Source: Capnocytophaga cynodegmi DSM 19736 (GTDB taxonomy: Bacteria; Bacteroidota; Bacteroidia; Flavobacteriales; Flavobacteriaceae). Taken from it: a stretch of 64,000 nucleotides of DNA. The notes under the pieces are model-generated. The model worked only from the letters and a program-made list of their open reading frames with translations. It was not told the DNA's origin and made no database searches. The stretch spans positions 1 to 64,000 of the forward strand of contig NZ_KB900706.1 of the NCBI RefSeq assembly GCF_000379185.1. Reading direction: 5' to 3'. Both the position numbers and the translations under genes were made by a program. Below are positions 9,237-18,588 of the stretch, one piece after another. Position 1 is the first letter of the stretch, and every line of letters starts with the position of its first letter.

Positions 9237-9938
9237 ATGAAGCCATTAAATTATCAATCCAGAATTACCGAAGTGGGCGATGTTGCCAACCGATTGGCGG
9301 TTCTTTACAAAGGTACTGCTACTTTGCAGGACGATGCGTTTTTGAAAAACCTTCTTTCGGAAATACAAACCCAAGGCGATGCCATTACCGAAGCCATAAA
9401 AAAAGATAAAGCTGTATCGAAACTCGAAGATGCTGATGCTGAGCGTGACCAAGCTATTCGTGTGTTGGACAAAATGCTCAAAGCCTATGAGGTGTTTCCG
9501 GTGGAAAATACCAAAGCTCACGGGCAGAAAATCGCTACCATTTTCAAGAAATACGGCGTAAAAATCACCGAAGAGAACTATGCCAGCGAGTCGAACCTGA
9601 TTGATTCGTTGCTCAAAGACTTGTCGGTAAGTGAGGTTCAGGCATCTGTGACGGCACTTTCGGGAGTGAGCGAGGCAATTACACAAATCCGCACCACGCA
9701 GGAGGAATTTGCCAGATTACGTCTGCAATACGAGGAAGCATTCACCGAAAACCATTCGAAAGTTAGTGCTAGTAGCCTCCGCAAACCGCTTTTGGGATTG
9801 ATAAACAAAAAGTTGATTCCGTATTTGGTAGCGATGACCCTTGTCGATGAGGCAAAATACACCACTTTTGCCGACAAAGTAGCTAAAATCATCGACGATA
9901 TGAACGAAGTGGTCAAAGCCCGAGGCAAGAAAAAATAA
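9237..9938 (+). CDS. DUF6261 family protein
   Basis: A 233-residue, mostly helical cytosolic protein. The N-terminus MKPLNYQSRITEVGDVANRL and the Lys-rich C-terminus fit my recollection of DUF6261, a Bacteroidota family without known function. It is rich in Ala, Glu and Lys, with no signal peptide and no membrane segment. Codon use is more GC-rich than the pair upstream. The gene directly follows the 42-bp repeat array. Association of this family with such repeats in other genomes is something I half remember and cannot verify here. Confidence 0.65.
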   Translation: MKPLNYQSRITEVGDVANRLAVLYKGTATLQDDAFLKNLLSEIQTQGDAITEAIKKDKAVSKLEDADAERDQAIRVLDKMLKAYEVFPVENTKAHGQKIATIFKKYGVKITEENYASESNLIDSLLKDLSVSEVQASVTALSGVSEAITQIRTTQEEFARLRLQYEEAFTENHSKVSASSLRKPLLGLINKKLIPYLVAMTLVDEAKYTTFADKVAKIIDDMNEVVKARGKKK

Positions 9939-10007
9939 TATAGGTATAAGATAGTGGATAAAACGCTTAACGTCTGTATGATAATTCTCTATGATTATTA
10001 ATTAAAA

Positions 10008-10886
10008 ATGAGTAAAAGAGTGAAAAATTTATTTTTTATTTTATGTTTACTTTTTGTTAATCTTGCTTTAGGGCAGGTGGTTGTTAAAGGAAAAGTAATG
10101 TCGGAACAGGGAGAGCCTTTGGCTTATGTGAATATAGGGATTAAAGATAAAAATGTTGGGGCAATATCAGACGAACAAGGATATTTTTCCATTGCGATAG
10201 ATGCATCAAAGGTTAATGAAGCACTTACATTTTCACATATTGGGTTTTGTGAAAAGACATTCAAGATTTCAGAGCTTACACAAGAACCCTCTTTGGTGGT
10301 TGTTTTACAGGAAAAGATTAACCAACTAGAAGAAGTTGTTGTGGTTCCTTCTAAGTCTGAATTGGTTCAAATCGGAACTACTTCGTACTCCTCTATGGTT
10401 TATGTTCGTTACATTAGGGGGGATGGAAAAAGTTCAGACAATGCATCATCACAAAGTTCTGATTTGCCAGACAATATTGATTCAGGCGAAATAGCAAAGA
10501 AAATCAAGATAGGTAAACCTTCCTTGTTGGTAGATGTTAACGTAAATTTATTTGATATTGATATTGATACAGCCACATTCAGAATCAATGTTTACGACAT
10601 CAAAAACAATTTACCTAACCAGAGAATTAATGCCGAAAATATCATTATTACACAAACTCTTAAAAACGGTTGGAATAAGTTCGATATTGAAAAGTACAAT
10701 TTGAGATATGATAAACCCATTTTCATAACCATTGAATACTTACCTAAGAAAGACGAAACTTCAAAAAGTCTGTTCAAATACAGAGGTAAATTCTTTGGGA
10801 AGTTTATCACTCGTTACCATAGTTTAGGAGCTTGGGATGTAAAAAAAGGGTTAACTGTCGCTATGTATGTTACTGTAAAACAATAA
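10008..10886 (+). CDS. Carboxypeptidase-regulatory-like domain protein
   Basis: A 292-residue secreted protein. A signal peptide (about 1-23, ending LALGQ) precedes a CarboxypepD_reg-like beta-sandwich (about 24-105: VVVKGKVMSEQGEPLAYVNI, GAISDEQGYFSIAI, LTFSHIGF). The second half (about 170-290) looks like a further beta domain. The first domain is common at the N-terminus of TonB-dependent receptors, but no plug or barrel follows. It is probably an outer-membrane or periplasmic protein of unknown role. It is monocistronic and ends at a terminator. Confidence 0.75.
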   Translation: MSKRVKNLFFILCLLFVNLALGQVVVKGKVMSEQGEPLAYVNIGIKDKNVGAISDEQGYFSIAIDASKVNEALTFSHIGFCEKTFKISELTQEPSLVVVLQEKINQLEEVVVVPSKSELVQIGTTSYSSMVYVRYIRGDGKSSDNASSQSSDLPDNIDSGEIAKKIKIGKPSLLVDVNVNLFDIDIDTATFRINVYDIKNNLPNQRINAENIIITQTLKNGWNKFDIEKYNLRYDKPIFITIEYLPKKDETSKSLFKYRGKFFGKFITRYHSLGAWDVKKGLTVAMYVTVKQ

Positions 10887-10908
10887 TTATAATAATTTTA
10901 ATCACACA

Positions 10909-10943
10909 AAAAATCCCTGAAAAAATACGTTCAGGGATTTTTG
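10909..10943 (+). terminator. Rho-independent terminator
   Basis: The arms AAAATCCCTGA and TCAGGGATTTT enclose a 9-base loop and are followed by TTGTTTTT. It lies 23 bases after the carboxypeptidase-regulatory-like gene. Confidence 0.85.
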
Positions 10944-11032
10944 TTTTTATTTACAAAATAATTTCTTTTGTGAGTCTTTTTTTAATGTTTTTTTTCTTGC
11001 AGAGTTTCGGTTTTTCGCTAAATACAATAAAA

Positions 11033-11064
11033 TTTGTAGGAAATATAAAAATGTTTTACCTTTG
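11033..11064 (+). promoter_or_regulatory. Strong promoter of leader/small RNA
   Basis: TTTG at 11033-11036, a 20-base spacer, then TACCTTTG at 11057-11064, a near-perfect Bacteroidota promoter. Transcription should begin near 11071, about 150 bases before the next start codon. Confidence 0.75.
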
Positions 11065-11070
11065 TGCCAT

Positions 11071-11150
11071 CATCAGGAGTTTCTGAGTGTCAGGACACCA
11101 ACCGAGCTAAAGCCAGCCACGGTGGTTTAGAATGAGGGCAACCTGCCAAA
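11071..11150 (+). ncRNA. Candidate structured leader or small RNA
   Basis: About 80 bases that are much more GC-rich than the surrounding DNA and can fold compactly. Seen are TCAG-GAGTTT-CTGA, GTGT-CAGG-ACAC, a long hairpin at 11107-11130 (CTAAA, bulged G, CCA paired with TGG, TTTAG), and AGG-GCAA-CCT with a GNRA loop. An alternative outer pairing joins CAGG at 11074 to CCTG at 11142. It begins at the predicted transcription start. It does not match the cobalamin, SAM, TPP, FMN or c-di-GMP riboswitch cores as I know them, so its class is unassigned. Confidence 0.45.
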
Positions 11151-11223
11151 AACAAAGGTTTCTTCTATTGTGACTTCATAACTTCTGTTGTAGGTGTAGT
11201 AATCAATTATAATATACAATACA

Positions 11224-11493
11224 ATGGAAAGAAAAGAAAAAACACTTCAAGATTATTTTCAGGATTACAAACTTCGTTTCTCAAAAATGACAATTGATGA
11301 GTTAATAGAGGTTTTTAACAGAGAGGTAGGCAATAAGGGTTGGGTAGGTGTTCGAGGTGCTTACTTAGCTGCTTTACATCAGGAATTTCTTAGTAGGGAA
11401 TTTGATTGTAGTCAATTTATTTTTGAGAATTCAACGTCCTTACAATACAAAATTCGTCTGGAGGGTAAAAAGTTAGTGCAGATTATTGATTAA
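11224..11493 (+). CDS. Small conserved-looking protein, unknown
   Basis: An 89-residue soluble protein. The centre, MTIDELIEVFNREVGNKGW followed by VGVRGAYLAALHQEFLSREF, looks like a small helical domain common in Bacteroidota genomes, but I cannot name it. It has no signal peptide or membrane segment. It is read from the strong promoter at 11033 through the structured leader, so the leader may control it. It ends at a terminator-like hairpin. Confidence 0.65.
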   Translation: MERKEKTLQDYFQDYKLRFSKMTIDELIEVFNREVGNKGWVGVRGAYLAALHQEFLSREFDCSQFIFENSTSLQYKIRLEGKKLVQIID

Positions 11494-11533
11494 AGTCAAA
11501 TTTAAAAGAAAAGACACTAATTTGACGATGTGA

Positions 11534-11572
11534 AAAATGAGATTAAGGTGAAAAACTTTAGTCTCGTTTTTC
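11534..11572 (+). terminator. Rho-independent terminator
   Basis: GAGATTAA pairs with TTAGTCTC (one G-U pair) around an 11-base loop, followed by GTTTTT. The rest of the gap to gldJ (about 11,575-11,840) is very AT-rich and shows no gene or clear structure. Confidence 0.65.
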
Positions 11573-11842
11573 AATTATTGGTGCTTGATTATTTTAAATG
11601 TAAAGGACTTTATTGAATTTTTTGAAAAAAAATACGGATTTTAAGTGGTATTCTAACAAAAAAAGACACCCGAAAATGTTAATTTTTTTTATAAAAAGGT
11701 ATTAATTTTTTTATAAATTGAAAAGATAATTTTTAATGTAAGTGTTTGATAATTAAAAAAGTATTTGTTTGTATTTTTGTGTCCCACAAATGTATAGAAG
11801 TTAAAATGTTTAGTCAATTACTTTTATTATAGAAAGTTTTGC

Positions 11843-11850
11843 TATCTTGC
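11843..11850 (+). promoter_or_regulatory. Possible -7 box of gldJ
   Basis: TATCTTGC resembles TAnnTTTG with one base missing, and lies 33 bases before the gldJ start codon. This is a weak assignment. Confidence 0.35.
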
Positions 11851-11883
11851 ACCCGAAATTTATGCTAATAATATAGGTTTACT

Positions 11884-13548
11884 ATGAAGAATAATCTGCT
11901 TAGAATTTTCGTTGTAATCGCTATTTTTTCAGGTTTGTCTTTGGTTACAAGTTGTGGAAAGAAATCTGATAAAAATATTTCAAATGCAACAGGATGGAAA
12001 ATTAACTCTAAAGAAGGAGGCTTCCAGTACAATACTGACTTTAAAGAACAAGAAGCTGCTCCTGGTCTTGTACTAGTGGAGGGAGGTACTTTCACTATGG
12101 GACAAGTTCAAGATAACGTGATGCACGATTGGAATAACGTTCCGACACAGCAGCACGTGCAATCATTCTATATGGATGAAACGGAGGTTACCAACAAGAT
12201 GTATATGGAATATTTGGATTGGTTGAAACACGTATTTCCACCAGATCAAGAGCAATACAGAAATATCTATGTAGGAGCCTTGCCAGATACATTAGTTTGG
12301 AGAAGTTCTCTTGGATTTAACGAGTCGATGGTTACCAACTATTTGCGTCACCCTGCTTATGCGGAATATCCTGTTGTGGGAGTAAACTGGGTACAAGCGG
12401 TTCAGTTTAGTGTTTGGCGTACAGACCGTGTAAACGAAGCTATCTTGGAAAAATCTGGATATTTGAATAAAGATACTCGTTATCAGGTAGATTCAGAAAG
12501 TACCTTCAGCACAGATGTTTATCTTAACACTCCGTCAAATTCGTACGGAGGAAAGGTGTCAGAATTCGCAGGTAAAAAAGCAGTTACCAAAGAAGGTGAG
12601 CCAACATACGCAAAACAAACAAGCGGAATTTTAGTTCCTGAGTATCGTTTGCCTACTGAGGTTGAGTGGGAATATGCTGCTAAGTCGTTGAACGGAATTC
12701 GTGAGTACAACAACATTAGAGGAAGAAAAAAATATCCTTGGGATGGAGCATATAGCCGTTCAACAAAACGAGCTACACGTGGTGATCAATTGGCTAACTT
12801 CAAGCAAGGAAAAGGAGATTATGGCGGACTAGCAGGTTGGTCAGATGACAGAGGAGATATTACAGTTGCTGTGAAAACATATCCGCCAAATGATTTTGGA
12901 TTGTATGATATGGCAGGAAATGTGGCTGAGTGGGTAGCTGACGTTTATCGTCCAATAATTGATGATGGGGAGAGTGATTTCAACTACTATCGTGGTAACG
13001 TGTATATGAAACACGCTATTGGAGAAGATGGTAAGCAAGTGGTTGTAACTGCTGATAATATCAAGTACGATACGCTTAGTAACGGAAAAATAGTTGCTCG
13101 TAATCTTCCAGGTAACTTAGCAACAGTTCCTATTGATGAAAATGAGACGTATTTGCGTTACAACTTCACACGAAGTGATAACAGAAGTTTCCAAGATGGG
13201 GACAGATCTTCTTCACGTGGATACTACGGAAGTAGAGATGAATTAGCTTCTTCAAAAGAGGAAAAAGACCACAGAAATACAATGTACAATGCTCCGAAAC
13301 ATAAAATTGAGAAAGATTCTATGGGATTGAGTCGTATATTTGATAAATCGAATGAACGTACTACTTTAATTGATGATGAGGTACGTGTTTATAAAGGAGG
13401 TTCTTGGAGAGATCGTATATTCTGGATTGACCCTTCACAAAGAAGATATTTGCCTCAGTACATTGCAACTGACTATATTGGATTCAGAAATGCAATGAGT
13501 CGCGTAGGAGCAAAATCTTCTAGAAAAAATAAAACTCCGAAAGGTTAG
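11884..13548 (+). CDS. gldJ: Gliding motility lipoprotein GldJ
   Basis: A 554-residue lipoprotein with lipobox LVTSC (Cys about 24). The body is a formylglycine-generating-enzyme (sulfatase-modifying factor) type fold: LVLVEGGTFTMGQ at about 61, YRLPTEVEWEYAAKS at about 256, NDFGLYDMAGNVAEWV at about 338 and RVYKGGSWRD near the C-terminus. GldJ is an outer-membrane lipoprotein needed for flavobacterial gliding and for the type IX secretion system, where it stabilises other Gld proteins. The gldJ-murF order is typical of Flavobacteriia. It probably has no enzymatic role. Confidence 0.95.
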   Translation: MKNNLLRIFVVIAIFSGLSLVTSCGKKSDKNISNATGWKINSKEGGFQYNTDFKEQEAAPGLVLVEGGTFTMGQVQDNVMHDWNNVPTQQHVQSFYMDETEVTNKMYMEYLDWLKHVFPPDQEQYRNIYVGALPDTLVWRSSLGFNESMVTNYLRHPAYAEYPVVGVNWVQAVQFSVWRTDRVNEAILEKSGYLNKDTRYQVDSESTFSTDVYLNTPSNSYGGKVSEFAGKKAVTKEGEPTYAKQTSGILVPEYRLPTEVEWEYAAKSLNGIREYNNIRGRKKYPWDGAYSRSTKRATRGDQLANFKQGKGDYGGLAGWSDDRGDITVAVKTYPPNDFGLYDMAGNVAEWVADVYRPIIDDGESDFNYYRGNVYMKHAIGEDGKQVVVTADNIKYDTLSNGKIVARNLPGNLATVPIDENETYLRYNFTRSDNRSFQDGDRSSSRGYYGSRDELASSKEEKDHRNTMYNAPKHKIEKDSMGLSRIFDKSNERTTLIDDEVRVYKGGSWRDRIFWIDPSQRRYLPQYIATDYIGFRNAMSRVGAKSSRKNKTPKG

Positions 13549-13575
13549 ATATTAATATAAAAGTTGATAAAATTA

Positions 13576-13611
13576 GAAACTCTGTAGATGTATGTTTACA
13601 GAGTTTTTTTA
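13576..13611 (+). terminator. Rho-independent terminator after gldJ
   Basis: AAACTCTGTA pairs with TACAGAGTTT around a 10-base loop, followed by a T run. It separates gldJ from murF, though murF begins only about 20 bases later. Confidence 0.8.
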
Positions 13612-13631
13612 ATGAGATATGATTTTATTTT

Positions 13632-14972
13632 ATGGAAGATTTATATAAAAAATTTCTTGCTTCATCAGGTGTTTGCACTGATAGTAGAAATGTTGCCGAA
13701 AAATGTATTTATTTTGCGTTAAAAGGGAATTCTTTTGATGGGAATTTGTTTGCAGAAGAGGCTCTTAAGAAAGGAGCTTTGTATGCTGTTGTTGATAATC
13801 CCAATATAAAATTATCTGAAAGAACAATTCTGGTAGAAGATGTACTTACTACATTACAGAAATTGGCAAATTACCACCGAAGAAAACTCAAAACTCCTAT
13901 CATAGCAATTACGGGGAGCAATGGAAAAACTACAACCAAGGAGCTTATAAAATCAGTTCTGTCTGAGGCTTTTAATGTAGTAGCAACAGAAGGGAATTTG
14001 AATAATCATATTGGAGTTCCCTTAACAATTCTTTCAATTACACCAGAAACAGAGATTGCGATTGTTGAAATGGGGGCAAATCACCCTAAAGAAATCGAAT
14101 TTTTGTGTTCCATTGCTGAGCCTGATTATGGTTATATCACAAGCATTGGGAAAGCTCATTTGGAAGGATTTGGTAGTTTTGAGGGGGTTGTCAAAGCTAA
14201 AGGGGAGCTATATGATTACTTAAAACAACAAAATAAAACCATCATTTTCAATAATAATGATGAACTTCAAAAGAAATTGTTGAGTGATTATCAAAATGTG
14301 TATTCTTTTGGTAATGAGCCAGAAGTAAATGTTTTTGTGGAATGTTTGGGATTTAATCCTGTGGAGGTTTCTTTCAGGGAAACATTTGTAAGTGAAGTGT
14401 TGAATGTTTTCGAAGAAGTAACGGATACCCCTGAAATTGAAGATTTTTCGAGTGAGAAGATAAAAATAAAATCCAATCTGGTAGGAAAATATAATTTTAC
14501 GAATATTGCTGCAGCAATTGCTTTTGCAAGGTTTTTTAAAATTTCATCAGAAGCAATCAAACGAGGAATAGAAAAGTACATTCCCAAAAATAATCGTAGT
14601 CAAATTATAAACCAACAAACAAATACAATTTTGTTAGATGCTTACAATGCTAATCCCAGCAGTATGTCGGAAGCAATTGTGAATGCAGTTGAAATACAAG
14701 GGTTTAAAAAGAAAATTCTTGTTCTTGGTGATATGTTTGAACTTGGTGATTATGCGGCTCGAGAACATCAAAATATTGTAAGTTTAGTGGAGAAAAATAC
14801 TTGGGAGAAGGTTTTTTTAGTTGGTGAAAATTTTTTTAAAACAAAAAGTAAGTATCCAAAATTCAAGACTTTTGAAGATTTCCAAAAAGTTTTTGCTTTG
14901 AAAGATTTTTCAAATAGTTTTATCCTCATCAAAGGTTCAAGAGGAATGGCTCTCGAACGAATATTAAAATAA
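13632..14972 (+). CDS. murF: UDP-MurNAc-tripeptide--D-Ala-D-Ala ligase
   Basis: A 446-residue Mur ligase that adds D-Ala-D-Ala to UDP-MurNAc-tripeptide in cytosolic peptidoglycan precursor synthesis. The N-terminal UDP-binding domain has TDSRNVAEKCIYFALKG. The central ATPase domain has the P-loop ITGSNGKTTTK (about 93) and the downstream EMGANHPKEIEFL and TSIGKAHLEGFGS motifs typical of MurF. The C-terminal domain contains LLDAYNANPSSM and LGDMFELGDYA. Length is normal. It lies downstream of gldJ and ends at a bidirectional terminator. Confidence 0.96.
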   Translation: MEDLYKKFLASSGVCTDSRNVAEKCIYFALKGNSFDGNLFAEEALKKGALYAVVDNPNIKLSERTILVEDVLTTLQKLANYHRRKLKTPIIAITGSNGKTTTKELIKSVLSEAFNVVATEGNLNNHIGVPLTILSITPETEIAIVEMGANHPKEIEFLCSIAEPDYGYITSIGKAHLEGFGSFEGVVKAKGELYDYLKQQNKTIIFNNNDELQKKLLSDYQNVYSFGNEPEVNVFVECLGFNPVEVSFRETFVSEVLNVFEEVTDTPEIEDFSSEKIKIKSNLVGKYNFTNIAAAIAFARFFKISSEAIKRGIEKYIPKNNRSQIINQQTNTILLDAYNANPSSMSEAIVNAVEIQGFKKKILVLGDMFELGDYAAREHQNIVSLVEKNTWEKVFLVGENFFKTKSKYPKFKTFEDFQKVFALKDFSNSFILIKGSRGMALERILK

Positions 14973-15015
14973 AAAAAACATCGGATAGTTAAACCTTAAC
15001 TATCCGATGTTTTTT
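14973..15015. terminator. Bidirectional terminator between convergent genes
   Basis: AAAAACATCGGATAGTTAA pairs perfectly with TTAACTATCCGATGTTTTT around a very short loop. It serves murF (plus) and the DUF2723 gene (minus), whose stop codon lies in the T run. Confidence 0.9.
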
Positions 15016-18000
15016 AATTTGTTATTGAATCTAAAGAATCTTTCGTAGCTTTAGGACTTACTAAAGAATCGTTTTCAATAACTTCATATTCTTCCAAATC
15101 ATCTTCATTCAGAAAAGGAGAAATTAGTTTTTTGAGTAATTGATATTTCTCGTCGTATAATTTTTTGTCAAAATCTTCTATATCAACAAGTAACGACATA
15201 TAATAGCGTATGGTGGCATCCACATTTTCATACTCCTGATAAATTTCATTCGCAGGAAGTTGTGTATAATAATTCAATTCTTCCTCATATTTTTTCATTA
15301 CTTTTTGTGCTAGCTCACGTCCTTTTTCAGTTTCACCTACTTGATAATATCCTTGAATGAAAGGCGAAAGGAATGTGTAATACCCATAATATTCCATTGG
15401 CATATTCTCCATTGCCAAATTGATAATGTTTTTAGCTTTGTCAGTTTTCTTCTCTTCAATCAATTTCTCAACCAAACGGGCTAAATTCATACGGAAAGAC
15501 ATCGAACTTCTGCGAGTTTCAACATCGTGATAGATATTCGAATCTCCCATATTACCCCATTTCCATTTGGTCACAATATCATACATCAAATCGCTATCAA
15601 TACGTCCCATTTCGGAAGAATTTTTATTAACTGGAGTCTTGATAGGGACTAATTTGTATACCAATCCGTCCAATTGCAGATAGTCTTTCATCCAAATATA
15701 TTCTTCATTTTCATAACTTCCTCCAGTGAAGTAAATAGGGCGTTTCCAATCGTTATTAGCGATTATATCAAGCATCATCAAGCGGGTTTTATCAATGGCG
15801 TTTGGTAATTTTATATCGATGTAATCAACGATTAGGTGAGCATCTTCAGGTTTTACTATGCCACTTTTCAGAACGTTTTCTTTGTTGACTGGAATACGAA
15901 TTTTATTGGTTGGATAGTAATGAATTGTTTTTCCATTTTCAAGTACATTTTTAGTATTTGGGTCGTCACTGGCAATCCAATTCATTAGGTCTTTTACATT
16001 CCACGTGTTTTTCGTTCTCTCAATAAAATATACTGCTTCACGAACTCCGTAGGCATACTGACTATGTTTTAGTTGTGACGGAATTGGGTCGCTCTCGTAG
16101 GCTTTTCGTTTCATTTGGTCAATATACCAATCGGTTTGGAGCAAACTTGTGTTGATGGTTCGCACATCAGTTCGGTAGCCTTCAATTTCTTGAGCATACC
16201 AAAGTAAGAATGTATCATTGTCTCCAATGGTGAAAATCATAGCTCCCGTGTCTTCGGAAACAGAATCTAAATAACAATGTGCAATTGCCTGAGCAGAGTA
16301 TTTTCCAGAGCGGTCGTGGTCGTCCCAATTTTGATAGGCCATCAAGGTGGGGACACACAAAAGGGAAACGATTACAGCAATTGGAGCGGATAATTTCTGG
16401 CTTGTCACTTTCTTGAGAAGTTCGAAAAGAGCATATACGCCCAAGCCAATCCATATTGTAAAAGCAAAAAATGATCCAACCAACGCATAATCACGCTCTC
16501 GTGGCTCGAATGGTTTTTCGTTCAAATATACTTTCAAAGCCAAACCTGTGAACATAAATAAAACAAACACCACCCACGTTTTTTGCTCACTTTTTAAAGC
16601 CATAAATACTAAACCTAAAATACCTAAAATTAGTGGTAAAAAGAAATACGTATTTCGTGCTTTATTGTTCAGAACGTCCGAAGGGAGATTTTTTTGTGAA
16701 CCCAATCGTATCGAATCAATAAAATTGATGCCACTAAGCCAGCTTCCGTGACCATTGTATATTTTTCCTTGTATATCATCTTGTCTTCCAACGAAATTCC
16801 ACATAAAATAACGGAAGTACATATAGCTCATTTGGTAGGTGAACATATATTCCATATTTTTGAGGAAACTTGGCTTCTCAACATTCAAATAACTGCTAAA
16901 TCTGCTCAGGAATAAATCATATTCATTAGGAGTAACTCTTCCTAATTTTACTTGTTTTTTAAACTCATTAACTGCTTGATGAAGTTCCTTGTTTGAAAAA
17001 TGTTCTGGTTTAATTGAAAAGTCAAGTAGATCCGTTAGCATCATATAGTTTGCAGCGTACTGCGGATTCCACATACGTGGAAGTAAACCTGTATGTTTGG
17101 AATTGGGCGATACTCTTGCGTTTTCATAGTCATTTACAATGATATATTTATTATTTTCGTAATCTCTTTCGTACTTTGGCTTATCATCCTTATACGGATT
17201 TTCTTCATCTTGCCCTGCATATTTATCTGAAAACATTGGTCCGTAAAACAAGTGAGTTTCAGGATATTGTTCTAATTTATAATAAGCCAACAACAAACGT
17301 GCATCGGTAGGGCTATTTTCGTTGATAACCACATCGGCATTGGCACGAATGGGAATCATCAGCCACGATGAAAACCCTATGAAAACGAACATTATGCAAA
17401 GTGTAATTGTTTGTAAATAAACTTTTTGTTTTTTAGCAGAATAGCGAAGTACAAAGAAAAAGGCAATGACAATTGAAAGTCCCGCTGCAATTGTCCCTGA
17501 GTTGAAAGGTAATCCTAATGAATTTACAAAAAAGACTTCTAAATTTCCAAAATAAGCTAATGTGTAAGGGAGTATCAATTTGAAAATCAGTAATAAAATT
17601 GCAATAGAAACCACATTTGCAATTACGAAATTTTTAAAATTTTTCTCATAATTACTATTGAAAAAGTACAACATTCCGATAGCAGGAATTGTAAGCAAAG
17701 CCATAAAATGCACTCCGAAAGATAATCCTACTACTAATGATGTTAAAATCAGCCATTTATCTCCTCGTTCAGTGTGCAGATTGTCAGTCCATTTTATTCC
17801 AAGCCAAAACATAGCAGCCATAAAAAGCATCGCCATTGCGTAAACTTCAGCTTCAACAGCATTGAACCAAAAACTATCAGAAAAAGTATAGGTTAAGGCT
17901 CCCACGAAACCACTTCCTAAAACAGCAATTACTTGAGGTATAGGTAATTCGTTTGTTTCTGAAATATTTTTAAAAGCAATTTTTTTGGTAAGATTTGTAA

Positions 18001-18298
18001 TTATGAAATATAAAAATAGAATGGTGAATGCACTTGAAAATACAGACATATAATTCACAAATAAAGCTACTTTTTCAGCTTCAGGAGCAAAAAAGGCGAA
18101 AAAAGCCCCCATCATCTGAAAAAATGGTGCTCCCGGAGGATGTCCCACTTCCAACTTTGCTGCTGTGGATATATATTCGCCACAATCCCAGAAACTTACG
18201 GTTGGTTCTACAGTTAATCCGTAAGTTATCAAAGCTATGAAAAAAGTAACCCAACCTACAATAAGGTCATATTTTTTAAAATCTTTATTTGTTAACAT
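15014..18298 (-). CDS. DUF2723 (GT-C/PMT-like) membrane protein
   Basis: A 1,094-residue protein. The N-terminal half has about 10-12 membrane helices and the DUF2723 signature near the start (EPTVSFWDCGEYISTAAKLE, VGHPPGAPFFQMMGAFF), which resembles the first loop of protein mannosyltransferases (GT-C fold), including an acidic residue in that loop. The last third (about 690-1094) is soluble and partly helical, perhaps repeat-like. The family is thought to transfer sugars from a lipid carrier in the envelope. The acceptor is unknown and the role here is inferred. Large size is normal for flavobacterial members. Confidence 0.88.
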   Translation of the reverse strand: MLTNKDFKKYDLIVGWVTFFIALITYGLTVEPTVSFWDCGEYISTAAKLEVGHPPGAPFFQMMGAFFAFFAPEAEKVALFVNYMSVFSSAFTILFLYFIITNLTKKIAFKNISETNELPIPQVIAVLGSGFVGALTYTFSDSFWFNAVEAEVYAMAMLFMAAMFWLGIKWTDNLHTERGDKWLILTSLVVGLSFGVHFMALLTIPAIGMLYFFNSNYEKNFKNFVIANVVSIAILLLIFKLILPYTLAYFGNLEVFFVNSLGLPFNSGTIAAGLSIVIAFFFVLRYSAKKQKVYLQTITLCIMFVFIGFSSWLMIPIRANADVVINENSPTDARLLLAYYKLEQYPETHLFYGPMFSDKYAGQDEENPYKDDKPKYERDYENNKYIIVNDYENARVSPNSKHTGLLPRMWNPQYAANYMMLTDLLDFSIKPEHFSNKELHQAVNEFKKQVKLGRVTPNEYDLFLSRFSSYLNVEKPSFLKNMEYMFTYQMSYMYFRYFMWNFVGRQDDIQGKIYNGHGSWLSGINFIDSIRLGSQKNLPSDVLNNKARNTYFFLPLILGILGLVFMALKSEQKTWVVFVLFMFTGLALKVYLNEKPFEPRERDYALVGSFFAFTIWIGLGVYALFELLKKVTSQKLSAPIAVIVSLLCVPTLMAYQNWDDHDRSGKYSAQAIAHCYLDSVSEDTGAMIFTIGDNDTFLLWYAQEIEGYRTDVRTINTSLLQTDWYIDQMKRKAYESDPIPSQLKHSQYAYGVREAVYFIERTKNTWNVKDLMNWIASDDPNTKNVLENGKTIHYYPTNKIRIPVNKENVLKSGIVKPEDAHLIVDYIDIKLPNAIDKTRLMMLDIIANNDWKRPIYFTGGSYENEEYIWMKDYLQLDGLVYKLVPIKTPVNKNSSEMGRIDSDLMYDIVTKWKWGNMGDSNIYHDVETRRSSMSFRMNLARLVEKLIEEKKTDKAKNIINLAMENMPMEYYGYYTFLSPFIQGYYQVGETEKGRELAQKVMKKYEEELNYYTQLPANEIYQEYENVDATIRYYMSLLVDIEDFDKKLYDEKYQLLKKLISPFLNEDDLEEYEVIENDSLVSPKATKDSLDSITN

Positions 18299-18588
18299 AT
18301 CGTTTTGATTTGAAAAAATAGATGTAAATCTTCAATTTTTAAAAGAAATTGATTAAGTCTGCGAATATATGAAAATAAAATAATAAATCTCACATTTCAA
18401 GCGAAATAATATTGAAAAAGGAAGAGATGAATCCTTCTACCAGAAAAAAATATTATTATGTGATAAACATTTTTCATTCTCCGTTTCAATTTTGAAGAAT
18501 GTTTATTTTTAATTTTGGAATTTTCCTAATATAACTATTTATTTTATTATAAAATAGTTATATTTGCTTTTATTAACACAAATTTTAA
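18299..18588. other. Intergenic region between divergent genes
   Basis: This is AT-rich. TATATTTG at 18559-18566 is a good -7 box for the rightward gene at 18589. ATAAACATT (from about 18463) and AATGTTTAT (about 18498-18506) form the arms of a loose hairpin followed by T-rich DNA. Nothing else is seen. Confidence 0.5.

Noticed and set aside
11071-11150. Cobalamin, SAM or other known riboswitch
   Set aside because: Hairpins and conserved-looking GCCA/GGCAACC strings were compared from memory with the known cores and none fits as a whole, so only an unassigned structured RNA is reported.
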